The translations under genes were made by a program, and so were the position numbers. Shown in pieces: positions 50,046 to 58,660 of a stretch of DNA of 64,000 nucleotides (position 1 is the stretch's first letter; every line of letters starts with the position of its first letter). The notes beneath the pieces were generated by a model. The model was not told the DNA's origin and made no database searches. It saw only the letters and a list, made by a program, of their open reading frames with translations. This DNA is from Allostella sp. ATCC 35155 (lineage in GTDB: Bacteria; Pseudomonadota; Alphaproteobacteria; ATCC43930; Allostellaceae): NCBI GenBank assembly GCA_006738865.1, contig AP019701.1, positions 3,344,001 to 3,408,000 of the forward strand, given 5' to 3'.

Positions 50046-51011
50046 ATGACCGGCCTCCTCTTCATCACCTCGACCCGGATCGGCGACACCGTGCTGTCGA
50101 CGGGGTTGCTCGACCATTTCATGGGCATGCTGCCGGCCGCCCCGGTGACGGTCGCCTGCGGCCCGGCCGCCGCCCCCCTGTTCGCGCGGCTGCCGCGGCT
50201 GGAGCGGGTGCACGCGATGGCCAAGCGCCGCCGCGGCGGCCACTGGTTCGCGCTGTGGCGGGCCATGGCCGGCCGCCGCTGGGACGCCGTCGTCGACCTG
50301 CGCGGGTCCGCCCTCTCCTGGTTCCTCGCCGCCCGGCGCCGCTTCGTCCGCCGGCGCTGGGGCAGCGGCGACGACCGCCACCGCGTCGTCGAACTGGGTG
50401 CCGCCTTCGGCCTGGCGCCGCCGCCCGCCCCCCGCCTCTGGCTGGGCGATGCCGACCGGGCCCGCGCCGCCGCGCTGCTGCCGCCGGGGCGCCCGGTGCT
50501 GGCGATCGGCCCGACCGCGAACTGGGCCGGCAAGGAATGGCGCGGCGACCGCTTCGCCGCGCTGGCCCGCCGCCTCACCGCCATCGACGGCCCGTTGCCC
50601 GGCGCCGCCATCGCCGTGCTGGCGGCCGAGGCCGAGCGGCCGCGCGCGCAGCCGGTGCTGGACGCCCTGCCGGCCGGGGCCCGCATCGACCTCGTCGGGC
50701 TGTCCCTGCTGGAGGCGGCCGCCTGCCTCGAACGGGCCGCCCTCTTCGTCGGCAACGATACCGGCCTCATGCACATCGCGGCCGCCGTCGGCGCGCCGAC
50801 CCTCGGCCTCTTCGGCCCGTCCGACGAGCGCCACTACGCGCCCTGGGGCCCGCGGGCGGCCTGCGTGCGCACGCCGGAAAGCCATGCCGCGCTGACCGGC
50901 GCACCCGGCTTCGACCACCGCACCACCGGCAGCCTGATGGACGGCCTCACGGTCGCAGCCGCCGAGGCCGGCGCCCGCGACCTCCTCGCCCGCCTGGGCG
51001 CCGCGGCATGA
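50046..51011 (+). CDS. Glycosyltransferase family 9 (heptosyltransferase-like)
   Basis: This 321-residue GT-B enzyme has the N-terminal FITSTRIGDTVLSTGLLDHF, the GPTANWAGKEWRGDRFAAL segment and the donor-site region FVGNDTGLMHIAAAVGAPTLG with LFGPSDERHYAPWG. GT9 enzymes add heptose or other sugars to the lipopolysaccharide core. The ATG at 50046 starts exactly at the first beta strand. Its stop overlaps the GT2 gene (ATGA), so both form one unit. Confidence 0.9.
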   Translation: MTGLLFITSTRIGDTVLSTGLLDHFMGMLPAAPVTVACGPAAAPLFARLPRLERVHAMAKRRRGGHWFALWRAMAGRRWDAVVDLRGSALSWFLAARRRFVRRRWGSGDDRHRVVELGAAFGLAPPPAPRLWLGDADRARAAALLPPGRPVLAIGPTANWAGKEWRGDRFAALARRLTAIDGPLPGAAIAVLAAEAERPRAQPVLDALPAGARIDLVGLSLLEAAACLERAALFVGNDTGLMHIAAAVGAPTLGLFGPSDERHYAPWGPRAACVRTPESHAALTGAPGFDHRTTGSLMDGLTVAAAEAGARDLLARLGAAA

Positions 51012-51760
51012 CCCGCCTCACCGCCCTCGTCGTCGCCCGCAACGAGGCGGCGCAGCTCGCCGACTGCCTGGAGCGGCTGGTCTTCGCCGACGAGATCGTC
51101 GTCGTGCTCGACCGCACGACCGACCGCTCCGCCCAGATCGCCCGCCGCTTCGGCGCCTACATCCTCGAAGGCGCCTGGGAGCGCGAGGGCCAGCGCCGCA
51201 ACGCCGGCATCGAGGCCGCGACCGGCCCGTGGATCCTCGAGATCGACGCCGACGAGCGGGTGACGCCCGAGCTCGCGGCAGAGATCGGCTTCCTCATCGC
51301 CGTCTCGCCCTTCGCCTGGCACGAGCTGCCGGTCGACAACTACATCGGCCCGCACCTCGTCCGGCACGGCTGGGGCGGCTCCTTCGGCAAGCCGTCCTAT
51401 CCCGGCCTCTTCCGCAAGGGCGCCAAGGTCTGGGGGCCGCAGCGCGTCCATCCGCGCCTGACGCTCGACCCGCACAAGGGCCCGCGGCTGGAGAACCCGG
51501 TCGAGCACCTGGTCGACCGCAACCTGTCGGACATGCTGCAGCGCCTCGACCGCTACACCAGCCTGCGCGCGGCCGACCTGCGCGAGGCGGGCGATCCGGG
51601 CCGGCTCTCGACCAACCTGCGCCGCGTCCTCACCCGCTTCTGGCACTGCTATGTCGGGCGCAGGGGCTATCGCGAGGGCGGCTACGGCCTCGCCATCGCC
51701 ATCTGCGCCGCCCTCTACCCCCTGCTGTCGCACCTCAAGGCGACGCTGGAGGAGGAGTGA
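51008..51760 (+). CDS. Glycosyltransferase family 2 (LPS core type)
   Basis: This 250-residue GT-A enzyme resembles WaaE/KdtX. The N-terminal LTALVVARNEAAQLADCLERL and VFADEIVVVLDRTTDRSA lead to the nucleotide-sugar motif EIDADERVTPELAAEI (DxD-like DAD). The C-terminal helix region (GYREGGYGLAIAICAALYPLL) may touch the membrane. It probably builds the lipopolysaccharide core with the GT9 and GT4 enzymes beside it. A block of repeats follows its stop. Confidence 0.9.
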   Translation: MTRLTALVVARNEAAQLADCLERLVFADEIVVVLDRTTDRSAQIARRFGAYILEGAWEREGQRRNAGIEAATGPWILEIDADERVTPELAAEIGFLIAVSPFAWHELPVDNYIGPHLVRHGWGGSFGKPSYPGLFRKGAKVWGPQRVHPRLTLDPHKGPRLENPVEHLVDRNLSDMLQRLDRYTSLRAADLREAGDPGRLSTNLRRVLTRFWHCYVGRRGYREGGYGLAIAICAALYPLLSHLKATLEEE

Positions 51761-51974
51761 TGGGCGCGCTGCCCGGGTCGGTGCGTCCTTCGACTTCGCT
51801 CAGGACGAGGTCCTTCCTTCGCATGCGGGGGACAGGGCATGCACGGGCCGGTGCGTCCTTCGACCGCTCCGCTGCGCTGCGCGCTCCGGACAAGGCTCTT
51901 CCTTCCCACGCGATGGAAGGCCTTGGCCTGAGCGAAGTCGAAGGACGCACGGGCGGCCGCCGGAGCGCCGGGCC
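51761..51974. repeat. Dispersed hairpin repeats after the GT2 gene (block 1)
   Basis: Two forward copies and one reverse copy of the repeat family lie here: a short form at 51782-51810 (arms CGTCCT 51784-51789 and AGGACG 51802-51807), a long form at about 51851-51894, and a reverse copy at 51921-51950. No gene is seen. Block 1 is partly duplicated further on. Confidence 0.75.
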
Positions 51975-52062
51975 GTGACCCCGCCCCGCCTCTTCCAGGC
52001 CATGGCGGGTGCCGTCCAGGGCGCGGCAGAGTGTTTCTTCGTGCGGCTGGCTGGCGAACTGC
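51975..52062 (+). pseudogene. Duplicated 5' fragment of the GT4 glycosyltransferase gene
   Basis: From the GTG at 51975, 28 codons (VTPPRLFQAMAGAVQG, then AAECFFVRLAGEL) match the start of the intact gene at 52259 with few changes. After LAGEL the frame runs into repeat sequence. The similarity also covers about 48 bases upstream of the GTG, so 51927-52060 and 52211-52344 are a 134-base direct duplication with an offset of 284. The frame stays open until a stop overlapping the GTG of the intact gene (GTGA at 52259-52262). Confidence 0.8.
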
Positions 52063-52070
52063 CGGCGGCG

Positions 52071-52234
52071 GTGCGTCCTTCGACTGCTCCGCTGCGCTCC
52101 GCGCTCAGGACAAGGCCGTTCCTTCGCATGCGGGGGAAGAGCATGGCGGCAGCCTGGGCGAGGTTCCGGTCCTGGCCGTACTTCCTTCGCACGCGAAGGA
52201 CCCTCCTCGTCCTGAGCGAAGTCGAAGGACGCAC
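52071..52234. repeat. Dispersed hairpin repeats before the GT4 gene (block 2)
   Basis: A long-form forward copy (about 52071-52114) and a short reverse copy (52204-52234) of the repeat family surround some 90 bases without a gene. The inside segment carries GCATGCGGGGGA-like sequence also seen in block 1. Confidence 0.75.
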
Positions 52235-52258
52235 GGGCGCCTGCCGGAGCGCCGGGCC

Positions 52259-53290
52259 GTGACCCCGCCGCGCCTCTTCCAGGCCATGGCGGGTGCCGTC
52301 CAGGGCGGGGCGGAGAATTTCTTCGTGCGGCTGGCGGGTGGGCTGCACCGCGCGGGCGTGCCGCAGAAACTCGCGATCCGCAGCAACCCGGTGCGCGCCG
52401 CCGCGCTGCGCGCGGAGGGGGTGGAGCCGGTCGAGCTGCCGTTCGGCGGCTGGCTCGACTTCCGCACCCGGCCCGCCCTGCGCCGCCTTGCCCGGGACTG
52501 GCGGCCGGCGGTCGTGCTGACCTGGATGAACCGCGCCACCCGGATGATGCCGCGCGGACCCTGGGTCCATGCCGCGCGCATGGGCGGCTACTACGACCTG
52601 AAGTACTACCGCCACTGCCACCACCTCGTCGGCAACACGCCCGACATCGTCGCCCACATCGTCCGCCAGGGCTGGCCGGCCGAGCGCGCGCACTACCTGC
52701 CGAACTTCGTCGACGACCGGCCCGCCGCGCCGGCCGACCGCGCGGCCCTCGCCACGCCGGCGGACGTGCCGCTGCTGCTGGCGGCCGGGCGCCTCCACCC
52801 CAACAAGGGCTTCGACACGGCGCTGGAGGCCTTGGCCCGCCTGCCGGACGCCGTGCTGTGGCTGGCCGGCGAAGGGCCGGAGCGCGCCGCGCTGGAGGCG
52901 CAGGCGGCCCGCCTCGGCATCGCATCCCGCGTCCGCTTCCTCGGCTGGCGCGAGGACATGCCGGCGCTCCACGCCGCGGCCGACCTCTTCGTCTGCTCCT
53001 CCCGCCACGAGCCGCTCGGCAACATCGTGCTCGAGGCCTGGGCGCATCGGAAGCCGGTGGTCGCCGCCCGCTCGCCCGGGCCCGAGGGGCTGATCGCCGA
53101 CGGCGAGTCCGGCCTGCTGGTGCCGAAGGACGACCCGGCCGCCCTCGCCGCCGCCATCGCCCGTGTGCTGGCCGACCCCGCGCTCGCCGCCCGCCTCGGC
53201 GAAGGCGGACGCGCCGCGCTCGACCGGCAGTTCTCGGAGGCCGCCGTGGTCGGCCGGTATCTCGACTTCTTCGCCCGGATCGCCCGCTGA
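52259..53290 (+). CDS. Glycosyltransferase family 4
   Basis: This 343-residue GT-B glycosyltransferase has a C-terminal donor domain with LLLAAGRLHPNKGFDTALEA, VRFLGWREDMPALHAAADLF and SSRHEPLGNIVLEAWAHRKP (the EX7E motif). The GTG at 52259 was chosen because the frame further upstream is repeat sequence. The N-terminal domain shows AENFFVRLAGGLHRAGV. It likely adds sugar to the lipopolysaccharide core. It overlaps the next gene by one base (TGATG). Confidence 0.88.
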   Translation: MTPPRLFQAMAGAVQGGAENFFVRLAGGLHRAGVPQKLAIRSNPVRAAALRAEGVEPVELPFGGWLDFRTRPALRRLARDWRPAVVLTWMNRATRMMPRGPWVHAARMGGYYDLKYYRHCHHLVGNTPDIVAHIVRQGWPAERAHYLPNFVDDRPAAPADRAALATPADVPLLLAAGRLHPNKGFDTALEALARLPDAVLWLAGEGPERAALEAQAARLGIASRVRFLGWREDMPALHAAADLFVCSSRHEPLGNIVLEAWAHRKPVVAARSPGPEGLIADGESGLLVPKDDPAALAAAIARVLADPALAARLGEGGRAALDRQFSEAAVVGRYLDFFARIAR

Positions 53291-55077
53291 TGTGCGGCAT
53301 CGCCGGCCTGATGACGATGGACGGCCGCCCGCCGGCGCCGGCGGTGCTGGACGCGCTGCTGGCGGCGCTGGCCCATCGCGGGCCCGACGGCGAGGGCCGG
53401 CATGTCGCCGGCGGCGTCGGGATCGTCCAGAACCGGCTCGCCATCATCGACCTCGTGACCGGCGACCAGCCGATCCTGGAGCGCGCCCCGAATGGCGACG
53501 GTGCGGCGGGCGGCGGCGCCGCGCTCGCCGCCAATGGCGAGATCTACAACTACATCGAGCTGCGCGCCGCCCTCGACGGGGTCGCGTTCCAGGGCGCGTC
53601 GGACTGCGAGCCGCCGCTCCACCTCTATCGCCGCCACGGGCTCGACTATGCCCGCCACCTGCGCGGCATGTACGCCATCGCGATCCACGACCCGCAGGCC
53701 GGCCGCCTCGTCCTGTCGCGCGACCCGTTCGGCATCAAGCCGCTCTATTACGCCGAGACGGCGCAGGGCTTCGCCTTCGCCTCCGAGCCGCAGGCGCTGG
53801 TCGCTGCCGGGCTGGTCCAGCCGGAACTCGACACCGGTGCCCGGGCCGAGCTGCTGCAGCTGCAGTTCACGACGGGCGCGCGCACCATCTTCCGCGGCAT
53901 CCGCCGCCTGCTGCCGGGCGAGACGGTGGCGGTGGTCGCCGGCCGCATCGCCGAGCGGCGGCACCTGCCCGCCCTGCCCGCCGGCGCCCCGGCCGCAATC
54001 GGCGAGGCCGACGCGATGGCCCGCCTCGACGCGGCGCTGGAGGAGAGCGTGCGCCTCCACCAGCGTTCGGACGTGCCCTACGGCCTCTTCCTCTCGGGCG
54101 GGATCGATTCCGCCGCGGTGCTGGCGATGATGGCGCGCCTCGCCGAGCGGCCGGTGCGCGCATTCACCGCCGGCTTCGGCGGAACCGGCGCGGCGGACGA
54201 GCGGGCGGCCGCGCGCCGGCTGGCGGCGGCCGTCGGCGCCGAGCATGTCGAGGTCGACTTCACCGAGGCAGATTTCTGGCGCCTGCTGCCCGCCGTCGCC
54301 GCCGCCATGGACGACCCCGCCGCCGACTATGCCGCCCTGCCGACCTTCAAGCTGGCCCAGGTGGCGCGGCAGGAGCTGAAGGTCGTGCTGTCGGGCGAGG
54401 GCGGGGACGAGATCTTCGCCGGCTATGGCCGCTATCGCGTAGCGCAGCGGCCCTGGTGGCTGGGCCGGCGGCGGCTGCGCGGGCGCGGGCATCTCGACGG
54501 GCTCGGCATCCTGCGCCATGACGTCGCCGCCGGCTGGCGCGACGGCTTCGCGGCGGCCGAGGCGGCCACGGCGACGCCCGGCCGCACCCGGCTGCAGGCG
54601 GCGCAGGCGGCCGACTGTGCCGAATGGCTGCCCAACGACCTCCTGACCAAGCTCGACCGCTGCCTGATGGCGAACGGGGTCGAGGGGCGCACGCCCTTCG
54701 TCGACCCGGTGCTGGGCGGCTTCGCCTTCGGTCTGCCCGACGCCCTCAAGATCCGCGACGGGCGCGGCAAGTACCTGCTGCGCCGCTGGCTGGCGGGCGC
54801 CCTGCCCGCCGCCGACGCCATGGCCGCCAAGCAGGGCTTCACCGTGCCGGTGGCGGAATGGATGCGCCGGCGCGGCGACCGGCTGGGCCCGCTGGTCGCG
54901 GCCCACCCCGCCATCGCGCCGATCGCGGAACCCGCCGCCGTCGCCGCCCTTTTCCGCAGCGAGGCCAAGCGCGCCGGATTTGCCGCCTGGACGCTCCTCT
55001 TCTATGCCCTGTGGTTCGGCCGCCATATGCTGGGCCGGCCCGTCATGGACGACACGCTGGCGGCGCTCGCCGCCTGA
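53290..55077 (+). CDS. asnB: Asparagine synthetase B-like glutamine amidotransferase
   Basis: This 595-residue enzyme has an N-terminal Ntn glutaminase domain starting at the catalytic Cys2 (MCGIAGLMTMDG, with LAHRGPDGEG and ANGEIYNY). Its C-terminal synthetase domain has the PP-loop [32 protein letters not shown] and KLDRCLMANGVEGRTPFVD. In glycosyltransferase operons such proteins often amidate sugars or uronates of the surface polysaccharide, so asparagine synthesis is only one option. Its start shares one base with the GT4 stop. Confidence 0.88.
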   Translation: MCGIAGLMTMDGRPPAPAVLDALLAALAHRGPDGEGRHVAGGVGIVQNRLAIIDLVTGDQPILERAPNGDGAAGGGAALAANGEIYNYIELRAALDGVAFQGASDCEPPLHLYRRHGLDYARHLRGMYAIAIHDPQAGRLVLSRDPFGIKPLYYAETAQGFAFASEPQALVAAGLVQPELDTGARAELLQLQFTTGARTIFRGIRRLLPGETVAVVAGRIAERRHLPALPAGAPAAIGEADAMARLDAALEESVRLHQRSDVPYGLFLSGGIDSAAVLAMMARLAERPVRAFTAGFGGTGAADERAAARRLAAAVGAEHVEVDFTEADFWRLLPAVAAAMDDPAADYAALPTFKLAQVARQELKVVLSGEGGDEIFAGYGRYRVAQRPWWLGRRRLRGRGHLDGLGILRHDVAAGWRDGFAAAEAATATPGRTRLQAAQAADCAEWLPNDLLTKLDRCLMANGVEGRTPFVDPVLGGFAFGLPDALKIRDGRGKYLLRRWLAGALPAADAMAAKQGFTVPVAEWMRRRGDRLGPLVAAHPAIAPIAEPAAVAALFRSEAKRAGFAAWTLLFYALWFGRHMLGRPVMDDTLAALAA

Positions 55078-55106
55078 CCCTGCCCCACCCCAGCCGGAGG
55101 CCCCCG

Positions 55107-56444
55107 ATGCCGCAACCGTTCGATCTCGTCATCACCGGAGGGGAGACGTTCACGCCGATGGGCCTGTTTCCGGCCGATGTCGGCATCCGCGGCGGCCGGA
55201 TCGTCGCCATCGGCAACCTCGGCGGCGCCGACGCCGCCCGCCGCATCGATGCCCGGGGCCTCACCGTCCTGCCCGGCATCATCGACACCCAGGTGCATTT
55301 CCGCGAGCCGGGGGCCGAGCACAAGGAAGACCTGGCGACCGGCACCGCGGCGGCCGCCATGGGCGGCGTCACCACCATCTTCGAGATGCCGAACACCAAG
55401 CCGCTGACGCTGACCGAGGCCGACCTCGAGGAGAAGCTGTCGCGCGCGGCCGGCCGCGCCCATGTCGACCACGCTTTCTTCATGGGCGGCAGCGCGGCCA
55501 ATGCCGACCGCCTGCGCGGGCTGGAGCGGCTGCCCGGCTGCTGCGGCGTCAAGGTCTTCATGGGCAGCTCGACGGGCGACCTGCTGGTCGAGGACGAGGC
55601 GACGCTGGCCGCGATCCTCGCCAACGGCGTCCGCCGCATGGCCGTCCATGCCGAGGACGAGGCGCGCCTCAAGGAACGCAAGCACCTCGTCGCCGGCGGC
55701 GCCCCGCCGACCATGCACCCCGAATGGCGCGACGCCGAGACGGCGCTGATCGCGACCAGGCGGCTCGTCGGCCTCGCCCGGCAGGCGCGGCGCAAGGTCC
55801 ATGTGCTGCACATCACGACGGCCGACGAGATGGAGTTCCTCGCCCAGCACAAGGACCTCGTCACCGTCGAGACGACGCCCCAGCACCTGACGCTGGCGGC
55901 GCCCGAATGCTACGAGCGGCTCGGCACCTATGCCCAGATGAACCCGCCGATCCGCGACGCGCGCCATCGCGAGGGCCTGTGGCGGGCGATCGCCGACGGT
56001 GTCGTCGACGTGCTCGGCTCCGACCATGCGCCGCACACCCGCGAGGAGAAGGACAAGCCCTATCCCGACAGCCCGTCGGGCATGCCCGGCGTGCAGACGC
56101 TGGTGCCGCTGATGCTGAACCACATCGCCGAGGGGCGGCTGACGCTCGCCCGCTTCGTCGATCTCATGTGCTCGGGCCCCCAACGCCTCTACGACATTTC
56201 CGGCAAGGGGCGCATCGCGCTGGGATATGACGGCGACCTGACCCTGGTCGACCTCAAGGCCAAGCGGCGGATCGAGAATTCCTGGATCGTCAGCAAGTGC
56301 GGCTGGACGCCGTTCGACGGCATGCAGGTCACCGGCTGGCCGATCGCGACCGTGGTGCGCGGCCAGGTGGTGATGCAGGACGACCAGCTGCTGGGCAGCC
56401 CGATCGGCCGCCCGGTGCGCTTCATGGACTGCATGCCGGCCTGA
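55107..56444 (+). CDS. pyrC: Dihydroorotase (type I)
   Basis: This 445-residue amidohydrolase has metal motif DTQVHFREPGAEHKEDLATG, the Lys of KVFMGSSTGDLLVED for the carbamylated bridge, HVLHITTADEMEFL, and DVLGSDHAPHTREEKDKPY with the catalytic Asp. It converts carbamoyl aspartate to dihydroorotate in pyrimidine synthesis. A related hydantoinase-like role cannot be fully ruled out. The ATG at 55107 follows a GGAGG site. It lies 29 bases after asnB in the same direction. Confidence 0.88.
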   Translation: MPQPFDLVITGGETFTPMGLFPADVGIRGGRIVAIGNLGGADAARRIDARGLTVLPGIIDTQVHFREPGAEHKEDLATGTAAAAMGGVTTIFEMPNTKPLTLTEADLEEKLSRAAGRAHVDHAFFMGGSAANADRLRGLERLPGCCGVKVFMGSSTGDLLVEDEATLAAILANGVRRMAVHAEDEARLKERKHLVAGGAPPTMHPEWRDAETALIATRRLVGLARQARRKVHVLHITTADEMEFLAQHKDLVTVETTPQHLTLAAPECYERLGTYAQMNPPIRDARHREGLWRAIADGVVDVLGSDHAPHTREEKDKPYPDSPSGMPGVQTLVPLMLNHIAEGRLTLARFVDLMCSGPQRLYDISGKGRIALGYDGDLTLVDLKAKRRIENSWIVSKCGWTPFDGMQVTGWPIATVVRGQVVMQDDQLLGSPIGRPVRFMDCMPA

Positions 56445-56476
56445 CGGCCACCTTCTACCGTATCCCGACCCCACTT

Positions 56477-56758
56477 CTACCCCGGCCAGGGACAGTTCGC
56501 CCGCCCGCAGCCGCGGGCGCCCTTGGCCGGGATGAAGGCGCCGCAGGTGCCGCAGGCGACGAGATCCTCCACCGGCGGCGCCTCCGGCTCCGGCTCCTTC
56601 CGCCGCCGCCACGCCGCCGGCCGCTTCGCCTGCTCGCGCCGCACCTGCCCGCCCCGGTCCCGCGCATCGGCCATGCGCGAGATCCAGCGGAACAGCGTCC
56701 ACACGGTGACGATGATCCCGATGAGGGCGAGGAGCTTGGTGAGGGAGAGGCCGAACAT
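56477..56758 (-). CDS. Small membrane protein with C-terminal zinc-ribbon-like motif
   Basis: This 93-residue protein has one N-terminal membrane segment (LTKLLALIGIIVTVWTLF), a charged linker (VRREQAKRPAAWRRRKEPEP) and a Cys cluster at the end (CGTCGAFIPAKGARGCGRANC), giving two CxxC-like pairs for zinc. It resembles short PP0621-like proteins of proteobacteria, whose function is unknown. Its start lies at the edge of the AT-rich island. Confidence 0.75.
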   Translation of the reverse strand: MFGLSLTKLLALIGIIVTVWTLFRWISRMADARDRGGQVRREQAKRPAAWRRRKEPEPEAPPVEDLVACGTCGAFIPAKGARGCGRANCPWPG

Positions 56759-58660
56759 GCTAGATTGTTAAGGCAATCGACCGAGCAACACAACCTAGCA
56801 CCCACATAAGTGACCACAGGAGCAGACTGACGTCACCCCTTTTTGGAACCTAGTTTTGCAACTTGCCAAATTTCTTTATCCTAATACTATTAATCTTGCT
56901 CTCGGCGCCGATTTGCCGAACAGCCGACGTCGCTAAGTCTGAGACACGTTGACGCTCAGCCGATGCACCCTGGAACCGACCTGCCTTCAATGTCGCATAG
57001 ATCATTTGCCGCATTGTGGCGCCTTGTTCCGCCTTGAAGGCGGCAACGAAATTCTCTACGCGAAGCCTCGATAGCGTATCTATAGTGTCGTCAGTATCGT
57101 TCTGTACTAGATCAATCATGAGCTGCCGAGCATCAATCTCCACAGCCTCTACCTTTGCCCTGCGCTGCAGATCATCAACGAGCGTCGGATCGATATAGTC
57201 ACCAAATCCTTGCAGATCTCTCAACTGAGATGCCCAACCTCCATTCCAGTGAGCATCTACGAACATGGCAGTCACGTGGTCTGCCTCCTGTTCGTTGCCA
57301 ATATCCCTAAAAAGTCGTACTATTGAGTTTATCTTGGACAAGTCAAGGTACGCGATGTTTTCCTGAGCAAGAATAGTCATCCGCCGCACAATATCTTCAG
57401 CATTGCCCTGAAACGAGTCATGAAATAAATCCCATTCCTCTCCAAGAGCGGACCCTGTACGTATTCTCCTATCTCTCTCCTGATAATCTAGAACGATTGG
57501 GCGAATTAGATCAATTCCAAAATATCCGCTCCTAATACCAGATAATATAGCTTCATCTAAATCGGACTCCCACGCATGTCGATACCGATCCAACAGATCC
57601 GACCAAGCCAATTCTTCGGATGACAACGTTTTTTCAGCATCATTCTGCAGTATTCCCCATTTGAATCTTCTCAGGAAGTCATAAGTTGGAGCCAGACTGG
57701 GTTGGTCGTGACACCAGACGCTCAGCACAACACTCGATATGCAGGACTCCCATACTGCGCGATCGACATCATGAATTATCTCTTCGAGACGCCTCGCAAA
57801 ATCATAGCAACGACGAATGACGCGTATATTTGTTATATTCAATTTTACTGCACGATCGCGCACATACCCCGCGCACTCACCACTTCCAGATATCGCAATG
57901 TTAGCGGAGTATGCTGAATCGGGTTTAAATTCAAAATACTTGTCTACGACTTTGTCCAAATTTCGCCGAAACGCTTCTTTATCACAATCACTCAGTTCTT
58001 CTTGATTGAATATTATGCAGACTCGGCATTTTTGCTCAACTCTTAACCTCGAAACCATCCCCAGTAAATCGGAAATATCTATCTTGCTACTCTTGCGCTC
58101 AATATCATCAATGCAGACTATTTGATTTTGCATAGACATATACATTATATGGGACATTATATCTTTTGTTAGATTGTTCTCTATCCACTTCAGATTTCTA
58201 ACCAAGCCGAACGCACTTCCCCACGTAATTTTCTTCTGAATCTTTTTTATGCGATCAATATGACCCGCGACCCCTGTCCGATCGGATGGCTGACTATCGA
58301 AAAGCTTCACTGTTCTCGACAACAACATATTCTTTATCGAGTCTATGCTCTCTGCACCAAACGCAGATACATAAGAATAGTTTTGATCCTTCCTTCTACC
58401 TGAATTGGCTTCAGCTTGGACTGCATCATTCCATAAGTGCGTCTTCCCCACCCCCCAGGCACCTACGATACAAATTACGCCTGGAGTATCATCTCCGAGA
58501 AATCTAGCCACCTCATCTCGAAGTACTTTCATAGACATAGGAGCCTCACCATCGGAAGATCAGAATCAACACATCTGATAAACAGAGTTGCCACTCTCCT
58601 ATAGACCGATTCGTAATCGCTCTATTCTGTCCGCAATAGTATCCATGAAATCGCCGATCG
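56759..58660. mobile_element. AT-rich genomic island with a single NTPase gene
   Basis: Base composition changes abruptly from GC-rich to clearly AT-richer DNA at about 56759 and back at about 58660. The segment holds one long minus-strand gene and no integrase, transposase or clear terminal repeats. Its codon use (AAT, ATA, TTA, AGA) is unlike all neighbours. The left edge falls at the start of the small membrane protein gene, the right edge inside the 3' end of the sppA-like gene. It was very probably acquired by transfer. Confidence 0.8.
56850..58538 (-). CDS. KAP-like P-loop NTPase in an AT-rich island
   Basis: This 562-residue protein has a Walker A motif, GAWGVGKTHLW (Lys32), near the N-terminus. 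YSYVSAFGAESIDSIKNML fits the conserved strand of KAP-type NTPases. Walker B is QIVCIDDIER (139-147), and CRVCIIFNQEEL resembles the sensor strand. The C-terminal half (about 220-562) is helical with no recognised domain, and no membrane segment is evident. The ATG at 58538 follows GAGG. KAP and related STAND-like NTPases include phage-defence proteins, so a one-gene defence role is possible but unproven. Codon use and base composition mark it as foreign. Confidence 0.75.
   Translation of the reverse strand: MSMKVLRDEVARFLGDDTPGVICIVGAWGVGKTHLWNDAVQAEANSGRRKDQNYSYVSAFGAESIDSIKNMLLSRTVKLFDSQPSDRTGVAGHIDRIKKIQKKITWGSAFGLVRNLKWIENNLTKDIMSHIMYMSMQNQIVCIDDIERKSSKIDISDLLGMVSRLRVEQKCRVCIIFNQEELSDCDKEAFRRNLDKVVDKYFEFKPDSAYSANIAISGSGECAGYVRDRAVKLNITNIRVIRRCYDFARRLEEIIHDVDRAVWESCISSVVLSVWCHDQPSLAPTYDFLRRFKWGILQNDAEKTLSSEELAWSDLLDRYRHAWESDLDEAILSGIRSGYFGIDLIRPIVLDYQERDRRIRTGSALGEEWDLFHDSFQGNAEDIVRRMTILAQENIAYLDLSKINSIVRLFRDIGNEQEADHVTAMFVDAHWNGGWASQLRDLQGFGDYIDPTLVDDLQRRAKVEAVEIDARQLMIDLVQNDTDDTIDTLSRLRVENFVAAFKAEQGATMRQMIYATLKAGRFQGASAERQRVSDLATSAVRQIGAESKINSIRIKKFGKLQN

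Noticed and set aside
51651-52262. A 203-residue open frame running from the end of the GT2 gene through the repeats
   Set aside because: It is another phase of the GT2 gene followed by repeat sequence. Only the duplicated GT4 start within it has meaning.
57702-58005. Small plus-strand frames in the AT-rich island
   Set aside because: They are antisense to the NTPase gene, have no ribosome-binding sites and show no recognisable domain.
56759-58660. Insertion sequence
   Set aside because: There is no transposase, and no inverted terminal repeats or target duplication could be seen at the composition borders.
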